A DNA stretch of 64,000 nucleotides, taken from assembly GCF_004137765.1 (NCBI RefSeq), contig NZ_NOIS01000004.1:62001-126000 (forward strand), given 5' to 3'. The notes under the pieces were generated by a model that did not search any database, had not been told where the DNA came from, and saw only the letters and a list, made by a program, of their open reading frames with translations. This document shows, piece by piece, positions 56,169 to 64,000 of this stretch (positions within the stretch are counted from its first letter, which is position 1; each line of letters opens with the position of its first letter). The DNA comes from Rothia uropygialis (lineage in GTDB: Bacteria; Actinomycetota; Actinomycetes; Actinomycetales; Micrococcaceae). A program made the position numbers and the translations under genes.

Positions 56169-57780
56169 AGTGTGCTTCGTCCTTGATCGTTGAGTATGTT
56201 CCGGCACCCCGTGGAATTCGTCCGCCCGTGAGTCTACGAGCGAATGCTGCCCGTTCCGCCTGGTCACGAATCATGCGTCGAGCGTCGTCGACGGCCAGGT
56301 GCGCGACCGTGGTGCTGACCGATCCCCCAACGGAATCCAGACGCACGTCCGCCAGGCCGAGAAGCCTGAGCAATGGCCCGTTCGTGATCGAGGCCGACTG
56401 CGTCCTCTCGTGGGGCACAACGGAGAGCCTACGCTTCAGCCAGCCGCCGCGCAGAAGCAACAAATCCGCAGTATTGGAATATCCGTTGCGCCGGTAGCTG
56501 AAGGGATCCAACCATCGGGAACGGCGCGGGGCCACCACGAATCCGTAATCCGGTCCGCTTCCTTCGAGCGCGGCTCGCAGCTGATGTCCGTCGATGCCGG
56601 TCTCCGTCGTGGCGACGATATGCGGCAAGAGATTCATCAGGTCTTGCCCCGTCCCCACAGGCAAGAGGACACGATGTTCTCCTTCAGACGATGATGAGCC
56701 CAACCCTGCCGTGTTGATTCGCACACGGAACCATCCTGGGATGCGCCACAACACGGGTTGCTCTATACCGACTGCCTGGATCTTGCCCACAGGGAGGGTC
56801 TGAGTTCGGGTGGACGTCAACCCGTACCGCACTTTGAGTCCGTCCTGAGTGCGCGCTACTCGAAAATTCGCGGAGGTGTTGACCGAGCTCCACACACCGC
56901 TCACAAGGCTCAAGGCCGCGGGTATGAAGATGAATCCGCCCACCTCTGGGAGAAAAATCGCGAAGGACAACGACGCTAGGAGAACGATCACGAACCAGAT
57001 CCCGGTTGAGCCGAGAAGCGTTGCCAGAACGGCACGTCCGACACCGACCGAGGCGATCGGACTTTCGGTATCGACGCGAGGGCCGGTCGGAGAAGCTCCG
57101 GGGTCGAGAAGGTACGCCCCGGTGCCGGCGACGGAGGGCCCTGCCGTGGTCACCGAGTCGCCGCTCTGCCTGTGGGCGGTAGGATCCTGGGACCACAGGG
57201 ATTCTGTCGGGCTGACAGCCGACCGAAGGGTTGAGTCACCGGTGTCGTGTTCCTTCGCCAGAATTGTCTGTTTCCGACCCAGCAGGCGCGCGCGGAGCTC
57301 TTCGGCCTCGGTTTTCGGCAGGTATTGGAGGTGCAGTGCTGAATCCCCGGAATCCGCGACGTCGAACCGCAGCTCGGCCATGCCGACCAGGCGTGCGAAG
57401 AACGGTTGAGAGATCTCGATGCTCTGAACGCGATCGAGCCGCGCCTGTTTTTCCTTGCGGAAGAAGTATCCCTGCCGCATCCGGACCGAGTCCTCGGTCA
57501 CGAGGTAGCGGGTGAACCACCAGCTCCAGAACATGCCGCCGAGAACAAGGATGACCGCAAAGATCAGCCCGAACCAGGCAATGAGGCTGAGAGACGCGAA
57601 GAATTCTCCGATGCCGTGACGCACTTTCTGGACGTCGGTCTGACCTTCGAAAGCGTCCTCGACGAAGTGCCTGCCGATTGCGAAGAGGAAGATCAGGATG
57701 GCGAACCAAAAACGAGCCAGGGGACTGAGGGGGTGCACCCGTTCCCAGTCCTTGGTAGCGGGAATCTGTGGGTCCTTCAT
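56161..57780 (-). CDS. PH domain-containing (bPH2, YdbT-like) membrane protein
   Basis: A 539-residue protein with two pairs of membrane helices (about residues 23-42 and 62-92; 245-290) and three bacterial PH (bPH2) domains. YLVTEDSVRMRQGYFFRKEKQARLDRVQSIEISQPF (broken up: strand, 'G.f.r....i...ri..i...q') is the first, VARTQDGLKVRYGL with LPVGKIQAVGIEQPVL the second, and LRGGWLKRRLSVVPHERTQSASIT the third. YdbS/YdbT-like pairs are linked to membrane or cell-wall stress tolerance in Bacillus. It directly follows the shorter PH protein, with no gap, so the two probably act together. Confidence 0.87.
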   Translation of the reverse strand: MKDPQIPATKDWERVHPLSPLARFWFAILIFLFAIGRHFVEDAFEGQTDVQKVRHGIGEFFASLSLIAWFGLIFAVILVLGGMFWSWWFTRYLVTEDSVRMRQGYFFRKEKQARLDRVQSIEISQPFFARLVGMAELRFDVADSGDSALHLQYLPKTEAEELRARLLGRKQTILAKEHDTGDSTLRSAVSPTESLWSQDPTAHRQSGDSVTTAGPSVAGTGAYLLDPGASPTGPRVDTESPIASVGVGRAVLATLLGSTGIWFVIVLLASLSFAIFLPEVGGFIFIPAALSLVSGVWSSVNTSANFRVARTQDGLKVRYGLTSTRTQTLPVGKIQAVGIEQPVLWRIPGWFRVRINTAGLGSSSSEGEHRVLLPVGTGQDLMNLLPHIVATTETGIDGHQLRAALEGSGPDYGFVVAPRRSRWLDPFSYRRNGYSNTADLLLLRGGWLKRRLSVVPHERTQSASITNGPLLRLLGLADVRLDSVGGSVSTTVAHLAVDDARRMIRDQAERAAFARRLTGGRIPRGAGTYSTIKDEAHYD

Positions 57781-58497
57781 TTACAGCCCCGCGAGCCGGT
57801 CGTCGCCACGCTTCGACAGCTCCTCGCGCAGCCGAGCCGCGTCTTGAGCGCTGATGCCTTCGATCTTTGCGTCAGTGGATGATGACGCCGTGTGCAACTC
57901 GACCTTGGCCAGACCGAATTTGCGTTCCAACGGGCCGACCGAGACCTCGACCGTTTGGAGCCGCCCATAAGGGACCGCATTGATCTTGTGCCATAGGACT
58001 CCGTGACGGATCAGAAGGTCGTCTTCGCGTTCCGAATATCCGCGGGCCCGTGCGCGCCGAGGCACGAGTGCCATTCGGACGATGCACACCACAAGGTACA
58101 CAGCCGGGACCACAATGGCCAGCCAGAACCACGGCCAGTTCCACCACCCGATCGAGACGAAGACGAGCGGTATGCTCAGGATCGCGGTCACGACCACCGT
58201 GGACAGGGCCTCGGAGACGAGAATGAGCCGAGGGTACCGCCGATCCGGCCGGATCCATTCCGTATCCCATGCGTCCAATTCCCGAAGTTTCTCTTCGAAC
58301 CGGAGGCTACCGGGTCCAAGGCGTCGCGAAGGGTCGCGGTCTCGAGTCGCCGATTCGGCAACGGTGCGGTCAGCGGCCGGGTTCTCGTCTCGTGGTTCTC
58401 CGCCCAGTGGCTGGGTATCGGCTCGTATCCGTCGGTTCGGTCCAGAACGGTCGTGGCTCGGGACCTCGTGGTTCTCAGCGTCGCTGGTTCCTGGCAT
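57781..58497 (-). CDS. PH domain-containing (bPH2, YdbS-like) membrane protein
   Basis: A 238-residue protein from ATG at 58497 (behind GGGAGAAGGCGGAT). A variable polar N-terminal part (about residues 1-85, rich in Arg/Asp/Ser) is followed by two membrane helices (about 95-145) and one bPH2 domain: ERE-DDLLIRHGVLWHKINAVPYGRLQTVEV, then FGLAKVELHTASSSTDAKIEG. This order matches YdbS. It overlaps the end of the DUF3180 gene by 23 bases and abuts the larger PH gene, so the three are translationally linked. Confidence 0.85.
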   Translation of the reverse strand: MPGTSDAENHEVPSHDRSGPNRRIRADTQPLGGEPRDENPAADRTVAESATRDRDPSRRLGPGSLRFEEKLRELDAWDTEWIRPDRRYPRLILVSEALSTVVVTAILSIPLVFVSIGWWNWPWFWLAIVVPAVYLVVCIVRMALVPRRARARGYSEREDDLLIRHGVLWHKINAVPYGRLQTVEVSVGPLERKFGLAKVELHTASSSTDAKIEGISAQDAARLREELSKRGDDRLAGL

Positions 58498-59017
58498 ATC
58501 CGCCTTCTCCCTCGGGTATGTCTTTGTCGTTGCGACGTCGAGGGGAGATTCCGTTGCCGGACTCGGAACTGTTCGGGTCGTCCGGTGGCCTCTTGCACCA
58601 CATCTCGGCGACGCAGCCTGCGATGCACACCACCGTACCAACCACCACATTAGCGATGCTCAGTACCAAGGTGTCCGAGGCCGGTCGAAATCTCAACAGC
58701 GCAAACTCGTAGATGAGCACTCCTCCGGCCCAGCCGAAGAGCACGGCCCCGTATACGGCACAGGTTTGACCGAGAACCGCGATCCTCGCTGCAAACACCG
58801 GCTCGATGGGTTTGTGCTTGGGGTCTTTGACGTGAGCTCTGACCTTCCATCCGAGACTCAGGGACACCAAGGCCAGGAGAATACTCAACGCGAGCGACGG
58901 CCACGGCAGGACAAAGGCCACTTCGCGCAGGTCCGGCCACAACGCCGTCACGACGCTGCTCGCGGCCAGGACCACGGCCGCCAGAAGGACCAACCATCGG
59001 TAGCGGAGAGGTCTCAC
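58475..59017 (-). CDS. DUF3180 membrane protein
   Basis: A 180-residue protein with four membrane helices (about 9-26, 36-56, 80-102 and 113-135) and a basic tail. GTG at 59017 overlaps the folK stop (GTGA). LVLLAAVVLAASSVV, FAARIAVLGQTCAVYGAVLFGW and GGVLIYEFALLRF fit the DUF3180 family, which is nearly always just after folK in actinobacteria. Its function is unknown. Confidence 0.88.
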   Translation of the reverse strand: MRPLRYRWLVLLAAVVLAASSVVTALWPDLREVAFVLPWPSLALSILLALVSLSLGWKVRAHVKDPKHKPIEPVFAARIAVLGQTCAVYGAVLFGWAGGVLIYEFALLRFRPASDTLVLSIANVVVGTVVCIAGCVAEMWCKRPPDDPNSSESGNGISPRRRNDKDIPEGEGGYARNQRR

Positions 59018-59529
59018 GTGCTTTGCCCCGGGGTGATCGTTTCGCCCAAGTATCCCCGTATTCCGTTTCGGTCCTCGGCGCGGGCGGCGAGGTCGACCAC
59101 GGGCTGGCCGTCCAACAGGGCATCCGGATCCATGCGCGCCCAAGGGGCCAGGACGAATGCACGTTCGGCCGCTCGGGGATGCGGCAGACTCAATTCGGGT
59201 TCGTCCATGAAGAGGTTCCCAAAGGTCACGATGTCGATATCAAGGGTTCGCGGACCCCATCGGATGGTCCGGACTCGGTGAAAATCTTCCTCGATTCCCT
59301 GACAGAACCGCAGAAGGGCGAAGGGACTCATGTCGGTGCTTACCCGAATGACCTGGTTGAGATAGTCCGGTTGGCCTTCAGGGCCACCAACGGGTTCCGT
59401 CACGGCAATCGGAGAAGTCGCCTCGACGGTGATCTTCACATTTCCCGCGAGGGCGGCGATGGCGCGTGCGAGCGTATCCTGTGACTCCCCCAGATTCGAT
59501 CCGAGGGCGATGATGGAATCAACGGTCAT
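59014..59529 (-). CDS. folK: 2-amino-4-hydroxy-6-hydroxymethyldihydropteridine diphosphokinase FolK
   Basis: A 171-residue HPPK that transfers pyrophosphate from ATP to the pterin in folate synthesis. IIALGSNLGESQDTLARAI opens it, QPDYLNQVIRV is the pterin site, and RWGPRTLDIDIVTFG holds the Arg and the two metal-binding Asp. LPHPRAAERAFVLAP is the closing signature. It overlaps folB by 11 bases and DUF3180 by four. Confidence 0.96.
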   Translation of the reverse strand: MTVDSIIALGSNLGESQDTLARAIAALAGNVKITVEATSPIAVTEPVGGPEGQPDYLNQVIRVSTDMSPFALLRFCQGIEEDFHRVRTIRWGPRTLDIDIVTFGNLFMDEPELSLPHPRAAERAFVLAPWARMDPDALLDGQPVVDLAARAEDRNGIRGYLGETITPGQST

Positions 59530-59941
59530 GGTTCTCCCGCAGAATCGTCACCGAAACATCCGCGAAGGTGACCTCGATCGGTGCTTTCGGCTTGTGGACC
59601 GTCACCTCGACGGCGGGCAGGTCGAACTTCTCGAACAGTCCCTGGACAATGCGCTCGGCAACGGTTTCGATGAGGTTGACCGGCTCCCCGACGATGACCT
59701 CTTTGACCGATTCGGCCACCGCCCCGTAGTTGACGGTGTTCTCCAGGTTGTCCGTCCGGCCCGCGGTACTGCAGTCCATGAACAGCGTGACGTCGACGAA
59801 AAACGGCTGGCCCACGCGTTTCTCATGATCGAAAACACCGTGATAACCAACGGCACCAATGCCTGTGACCGAGATTCGGTCATACTGGCTTGTGCCTCGC
59901 GCCACGGCAGCGGCTGGCGCTTCTTGGAGATTTTCCGTCAT
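59519..59941 (-). CDS. folB: Dihydroneopterin aldolase FolB
   Basis: A 140-residue aldolase that cleaves dihydroneopterin. ISVTGIGAVGYHGVFDHEKR contains the active-site Tyr/His-Gly block, DNLENTVNYGAVAESVK and LIETVAERIVQGLF the substrate glutamate, and VTVHKPKAPIEVTFADVSVTI the catalytic lysine strand. About 20 N-terminal residues are variable. It lies 65 bases after folP and overlaps folK. Confidence 0.95.
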   Translation of the reverse strand: MTENLQEAPAAAVARGTSQYDRISVTGIGAVGYHGVFDHEKRVGQPFFVDVTLFMDCSTAGRTDNLENTVNYGAVAESVKEVIVGEPVNLIETVAERIVQGLFEKFDLPAVEVTVHKPKAPIEVTFADVSVTILRENHDR

Positions 59942-60006
59942 TTGTTTGTCTCCTCATGAGGTGCAAGTGATGTGTCGCATTGCGATGCTATTGAGTGCGT
60001 TGACTA

Positions 60007-60975
60007 TCAGGATGCGTCAGATAAGGCTTTGATCGCGAGCAGTTTACGGGTGACTTCCACCGCATCCCGGGTTGATGCGACGTCGTGGACTCTCACGGCC
60101 CAAGCGCCTCTTTCCGCCGCGAGGGCCGAAATTGCAGCGGTTGAGGCGTCACGCTCCGAAGGACGCGGCACCCGTTGCGATGTTTCCCCCAAAGGTGCAG
60201 GGAAAGTAGCGCGCGCTTGAGCCATCAATGTTCCGACGAATCGTTTCCGGGAGGCCGCAATCAGCACGGGGTGACCGAGATCCGCGATCCGGTCCATCCG
60301 TGCCAAGAGTTCCCAGTCCTGGTCGCCGCCCTTCGCGAATCCCAAACCGGGGTCGAGGAGTATCTGGCCGGGCGCGATCCCGGCGTCCAAGAGTCGTTGG
60401 CGCCATTCGATCAGTTCGGCCCGAACGTCCTCGACCGTATTCTGGTAATGAGCCAGCCGGTCCATCGATCTGGAGTCTCCGCGGGAGTGCATGAGGATGT
60501 ACGGCACCCCGGATTCGCGCACGAGATCGATCATGGCGTCTTCAACCCGCTCGCCCGAGACGTCGTTGATGATGTGGGCACCGGCTTCGATGGCCGCCTG
60601 AGCCGTGCTCGCATGCATGGTGTCCACCGAAACGACGATGTCTCGGGCAACCAGTTCGTGGATGACGGGGAGAATTCTCTCGCGTTCCGTCGACGCAGCG
60701 ACGGGTGTTGCTCCTGGGCGGGTCGATTCCCCGCCGACGTCGACGATATCGGCACCTTGGGCCACTAGCTTCAGAGCATGCGCCACGGCACGCGTCGTGT
60801 CATGGTGTTCACCCCCGTCGGAGAAGGAATCGGGCGTGACGTTGAGAATACCCATGACCAACGTCCGGTCCTGAGGCAGATCGGCAAAGGATCCCCACCC
60901 CCGCGCGGCGGACGATTCCGGAGGCACGCTGGACGCGTCTCCGGGGCCGCCGAACGAGGCTACGGGAGCGTTCAC
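60007..60975 (-). CDS. folP: Dihydropteroate synthase FolP
   Basis: A 322-residue TIM-barrel enzyme, the sulfonamide target, joining pterin pyrophosphate and p-aminobenzoate. [16 protein letters not shown] and [14 protein letters not shown] are the two signatures, [11 protein letters not shown] binds pyrophosphate, and [11 protein letters not shown] and [16 protein letters not shown] complete the site. GTG at 60975 overlaps the folE stop (GTGA) behind GGGAGGGAAACAGCG. The first 40 residues are variable. Confidence 0.95.
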   Translation of the reverse strand: MNAPVASFGGPGDASSVPPESSAARGWGSFADLPQDRTLVMGILNVTPDSFSDGGEHHDTTRAVAHALKLVAQGADIVDVGGESTRPGATPVAASTERERILPVIHELVARDIVVSVDTMHASTAQAAIEAGAHIINDVSGERVEDAMIDLVRESGVPYILMHSRGDSRSMDRLAHYQNTVEDVRAELIEWRQRLLDAGIAPGQILLDPGLGFAKGGDQDWELLARMDRIADLGHPVLIAASRKRFVGTLMAQARATFPAPLGETSQRVPRPSERDASTAAISALAAERGAWAVRVHDVASTRDAVEVTRKLLAIKALSDAS

Positions 60976-61541
60976 CGCTGTTTCCCTCCCATAATGAGTC
61001 CCATCGCCTCGGAGCGTGTGGCGGTGTCTCGCATTTGACCCCGAACGGCCGAGGTAACCGTCTTGGTCCCGGGCTTTTGGATCCCGCGCATCGACATGCA
61101 CATGTGCTCGCCTTCCAGGACCACCATCGCACCCGCGGGATCGAGAAAGTCTTCGATGGACTCGACGATCTGAGTCGTGAGACGCTCCTGGACTTGGGGA
61201 CGCTTGGCATACATGTCCACGAGCCGGGCAAATTTCGACAAACCAGTCACCTTGCCGTTCACGCCCGGAATATATGCCACATGGGCCAAGCCGTAGAAAG
61301 GCACCAAGTGGTGCTCGCACATCGAGAAGAAGCTGATGTCCTTGACCAACACCATCTCGGAATGGTCGATATCGAAGGTCTTGGACAACAGTTCGGCGGG
61401 ATCGCCCCCCATACCGGAAAATACCTCGGCATAAGAACGAGCAACCCGCGCCGGGGTATCCTTCAGCCCGTCCCTGTCCGGGTCCTCTCCTATCGCGGAG
61501 AGGATCTCACGGACGGCGGCTTCGATACGAGGCTGATCCAT
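60972..61541 (-). CDS. folE: GTP cyclohydrolase I FolE
   Basis: A 189-residue enzyme, first step of folate synthesis. Zinc ligands are in [13 protein letters not shown] (Cys and His) and [10 protein letters not shown] (the usual second cysteine position is in 'mCm'; [10 protein letters not shown] holds it). [18 protein letters not shown] and [17 protein letters not shown] are conserved. It starts two bases after the ftsH stop and overlaps folP, so ftsH-folE-folP-folB-folK are tightly coupled. Confidence 0.96.
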   Translation of the reverse strand: MDQPRIEAAVREILSAIGEDPDRDGLKDTPARVARSYAEVFSGMGGDPAELLSKTFDIDHSEMVLVKDISFFSMCEHHLVPFYGLAHVAYIPGVNGKVTGLSKFARLVDMYAKRPQVQERLTTQIVESIEDFLDPAGAMVVLEGEHMCMSMRGIQKPGTKTVTSAVRGQMRDTATRSEAMGLIMGGKQR

Positions 61542-61543
61542 GC

Positions 61544-63721
61544 TTACCCCTGGTGACCCGGCGTCTCGTCATCGGCCCCGGGCGAACCCGCTGGCCCCTG
61601 ACCGGGATTGTCCGACCCGGGTTCTCCCGGACCGGGCTGCGGGACGTTTTCCGGCGGCGTCGCTCCCGAGGAATTCTCCGGGACCTCGAGCGGATGCTCT
61701 GGTTTTGCGGCCACGGCCTGATCCTGAGGAGCCATGTTCTCGGGGTCTTCTGCACCCGCCTCGGCGGCCTCCTGCTTTTCTGCGGGGGTCGTGATCGGAG
61801 GCATGCTCGAGACCGGACGGGTCTCCTTGGACAGCCATACTTCGCGCAAAGGACGTTTGCGAACGTCCTTGAAAATTTCCGCGATCTCGTGCTCGTTGAG
61901 CGTCTCCTTGTCCAGGAGCTCGAACGCGAGACGATCCAGGACGTCGCGGTTCTGAGTGAGAATCTCGTAGGCCTCGTCGTGTGCGTTGTCGATGAGGGAT
62001 CGGACTTCGGCGTCGATCTTGGCCGCCAACTCGTCGGAGTACTCCGGTCCGCTGGCGCCGGCGTCGCGACCCACGAACGGTTCCGAATTCCCCGAGCCGA
62101 GCTTGACTGAACCGATGACCGAGCTCATCCCGTATTCGGTGACCATCTTGCGGGCCGTGCCGGTAGCCTTCTCGATGTCATTCGCGGCTCCCGTGGACGG
62201 ATCGTGGAAGATGATTTCCTCGGCAGCTCGTCCGCCCAAGGCGTAGGCGAGCTGATCGAGAAGCTCGTTCCTGGTCGTCGAGTACTTGTCGTCGACGGGC
62301 ATGACCATGGTGTAGCCCAGTGCCCGACCGCGCGGAAGGATGGTGATCTTGGTGACCGGGTCGGTATTGCGCAGTGCCGCGGCAACCAGGGCGTGTCCGC
62401 CCTCGTGGTAGGCCGTGATCTTGCGTTCGAGTTCTTTCATGAGGCGCGAACGACGTTGCGGGCCGGCGATGACGCGGTCGATCGCCTCGTCCAGGGCACG
62501 GTCGTCGATAATCTGCGCGTTGGACCGTGCGGTCAGAAGGGCGGCCTCGTTCATGACGTTGGCCAGATCCGCACCCGTGAAGCCGGGAGTCCTCTTGGCC
62601 ACGGAGCCGAGCTCGACGTTGTCTGCCAGGCGCTTGCCCTCGGCGTGAACTTCGAGAATGCGCTTTCGGCCCTTGAGGTCGGGGGCGTCGACGCCGATCT
62701 GCCGGTCGAAACGACCGGGACGCAGGAGCGCCGGGTCCAAAACGTCCGGACGGTTGGTCGCGGCGATCAGAATGATGTTGGTGTTCTCGTCAAAACCGTC
62801 CATTTCGACGAGAAGCTGATTCAGGGTCTGCTCGCGCTCGTCGTTGCCGCCACCCATTCCGGCGCCACGCTGGCGGCCGACAGCGTCGATCTCGTCGACG
62901 AAGATGATGGCCGCGTCATTCTGTTTGGCCTGCTCGAACAGGTCGCGAACGCGCGAGGCGCCCACGCCGACGAACATTTCGACGAAGTCGGAACCGGAGA
63001 TCGAGTAGAACGGAACACCGGCCTCGCCCGCTACCGCCTTGGCGAGCAGGGTCTTGCCCGTTCCGGGTGGGCCGTACAGCAGCACGCCCTTGGGAATCTT
63101 TGCGCCGACGGAGGTGAACCGGGAAGGTTCGGTCAGGAATTCCTTGACCTCGTGGAGCTCCTCGACCGCTTCGTCGGCTCCGGCGACGTCGGCGAACTTG
63201 ACGGTCGAATTCTCCTTGTTGAACTTCTTGGCTTTGGACTTGCCGAAGTTCATGATCTGGCCGCCGCCACCGCCCATGCGGGAGAGAAGGAACCAGAAGA
63301 TCACCATAATGAGGAGGAAGGGCACGATGAAGCCCAACATCGAGGTGAACCAGTTGTTCTGAACGGGTTGATCCGTGTAGCCCTTGAGACCGGCGTCGTC
63401 CATGGCCTTCACGACGTCGCCCGAACGCGGCTGGACGTAGTAGAAGACAACCTTTTTCCCGAGGTCCCGATCGCCCTCGTGATAGTTGTTCTTGAGGGAC
63501 AGCTCGACCTTTTGGTCGCCGTCGTAGATCTTGGCCTCGTCGACCTTGTCGTCCTTGAGCAATTCCATGCCCACGTTGGTGTCCACCCGATTCGTATTCG
63601 ACGAGGTGGAGACGAAGATCACGGGCAGCAGAACCAAAAGCGCCAGGAAGATCCAGAAATAAGGCCCCTTCAGGATCCTGTCCTTGAGCGGCTTCTTCTG
63701 GTTGCTATTTTGCTGAGCCAA
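61544..63721 (-). CDS. ftsH: ATP-dependent zinc metalloprotease FtsH
   Basis: A 725-residue membrane protease. Two N-terminal membrane helices (about 23-42 and 125-150) flank the small external domain. The AAA module has [14 protein letters not shown] (Walker A), [15 protein letters not shown] (Walker B) and the second region of homology [19 protein letters not shown]. The zinc site is HEGGH (in [16 protein letters not shown]) with the third ligand in the downstream acidic helix. The C-terminal 110 residues are Pro/Gly/Glu-rich and species-specific. TTG at 63721 follows CGGAGGAAAAATAGC; the open frame extends 30 codons farther without such a site. Confidence 0.94.
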   Translation of the reverse strand: MAQQNSNQKKPLKDRILKGPYFWIFLALLVLLPVIFVSTSSNTNRVDTNVGMELLKDDKVDEAKIYDGDQKVELSLKNNYHEGDRDLGKKVVFYYVQPRSGDVVKAMDDAGLKGYTDQPVQNNWFTSMLGFIVPFLLIMVIFWFLLSRMGGGGGQIMNFGKSKAKKFNKENSTVKFADVAGADEAVEELHEVKEFLTEPSRFTSVGAKIPKGVLLYGPPGTGKTLLAKAVAGEAGVPFYSISGSDFVEMFVGVGASRVRDLFEQAKQNDAAIIFVDEIDAVGRQRGAGMGGGNDEREQTLNQLLVEMDGFDENTNIILIAATNRPDVLDPALLRPGRFDRQIGVDAPDLKGRKRILEVHAEGKRLADNVELGSVAKRTPGFTGADLANVMNEAALLTARSNAQIIDDRALDEAIDRVIAGPQRRSRLMKELERKITAYHEGGHALVAAALRNTDPVTKITILPRGRALGYTMVMPVDDKYSTTRNELLDQLAYALGGRAAEEIIFHDPSTGAANDIEKATGTARKMVTEYGMSSVIGSVKLGSGNSEPFVGRDAGASGPEYSDELAAKIDAEVRSLIDNAHDEAYEILTQNRDVLDRLAFELLDKETLNEHEIAEIFKDVRKRPLREVWLSKETRPVSSMPPITTPAEKQEAAEAGAEDPENMAPQDQAVAAKPEHPLEVPENSSGATPPENVPQPGPGEPGSDNPGQGPAGSPGADDETPGHQG

Positions 63722-63858
63722 GCTATTTTTCCTCCGCGTGAGGCGTTCACGGTCGAGATTTAATTCTCGGAATAGGCTACCGCCGAGCGGTGAGGAGCGT
63801 GCGCTCTTCACCTCACAGCGGACATCTGCCGAGGTTCATGGAAGGTCCCGCGAGACCC

Positions 63859-64000
63859 TTAGGAATATACGTGGGGCGCGAGAGTTCCGATGCAATCAAG
63901 GTTGCGATACTGCTCGGCGAAATCCAGGCCGTAGCCGACCACGAATTCGGGATCGATGTCCCAGCCGATGTACTTGACCGGAATCTCAGTCTTGACCGAC
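63859..64000 (-). CDS. hpt: Hypoxanthine phosphoribosyltransferase Hpt, C-terminal end (partial)
   Basis: The frame enters from the right edge and ends in TAA at 63859-63861. The 46 visible residues read [32 protein letters not shown] as separate blocks ('vKYvGfdIp.[12 protein letters not shown].yRnLp') and close with [11 protein letters not shown]. This is the conserved tail of bacterial hypoxanthine-guanine phosphoribosyltransferases of the purine salvage pathway. The catalytic PRPP loop lies outside the window. Upstream position relative to ftsH is standard for actinobacteria. Confidence 0.93.
   Translation of the reverse strand, partial: SVKTEIPVKYIGWDIDPEFVVGYGLDFAEQYRNLDCIGTLAPHVYS

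Noticed and set aside
63722-63811. ftsH start 30 codons farther upstream
   Set aside because: No ribosome-binding site there; GGAGG lies just before the TTG at 63721.

Overview
The window looks like a chromosomal segment of a high-GC Gram-positive actinobacterium, most likely a member of the Micrococcaceae (Arthrobacter/Kocuria/Rothia group). The pointers are an Lsr2 nucleoid protein, ClpC, RadA-DisA, many GTG/TTG starts, four-base start/stop overlaps, and the order hpt-ftsH-folE-folP-folB-folK-DUF3180-PH-PH-DUF2520-panC-lysS-small membrane protein-lsr2-clpC, a backbone typical of that family. The genus is inference. No tRNA, rRNA, CRISPR array, intact insertion sequence or prophage was seen.

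Layout. 1-9.3 kb: tail of an IclR regulator, a PepSY lipoprotein, mgtE with a possible magnesium-sensing leader, an OpgB-like phosphoglycerol transferase, a DUF2871/MFS pair, and an OhrR-Ohr peroxide module with a clear operator. 9.4-15 kb: an exported esterase, then an accessory locus with an antigen I/II-type surface adhesin followed by its own sortase. 15-22.2 kb: amino-acid permease, VOC protein, FMN reductase, Nramp transporter, membrane protein plus winged-helix regulator, HAD phosphatase, and two tandem secreted proteins. 22.9-27.3 kb: thiamine thiazole branch (thiO-thiS-thiG-thiF, overlapping, behind a TPP riboswitch) with divergent thiE. 27.4-34.4 kb: succinate-semialdehyde-type dehydrogenase, YhgE-like membrane protein with divergent TetR, and a SAM-I riboswitch driving metF and metE, which share one uninterrupted reading frame. 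35-42 kb: a membrane protein, a probable structured RNA, low-affinity phosphate uptake (DUF47-Pit) and high-affinity uptake (pstSCAB). 42-48.7 kb: FUSC protein, radA, disA, a membrane-anchored protein, mutY and an ArgA-like acetyltransferase. 48.9-64 kb: one long leftward housekeeping block (clpC, lsr2, lysS, panC, DUF2520, PH-domain proteins, folate genes, ftsH, end of hpt).

How the genes connect. Three metabolite-sensing leaders are visible: TPP before thiO and SAM-I before metF-metE (both strong), and a possible M-box before mgtE (weaker). Folate synthesis (folE/P/B/K) and MetF/MetE both serve one-carbon metabolism. Phosphate acquisition is represented twice. The most unusual accessory content is the antigen I/II-like adhesin/sortase pair, the metF-metE read-through ORF with an internal ribosome-binding site, the uncharacterised secreted two-gene operon at 20.9-22.2 kb, and the structured non-coding segment at about 35.8-36.0 kb.

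Limits: all family calls come from reading motifs by eye. Starts were chosen from ribosome-binding sites, overlaps and family length.
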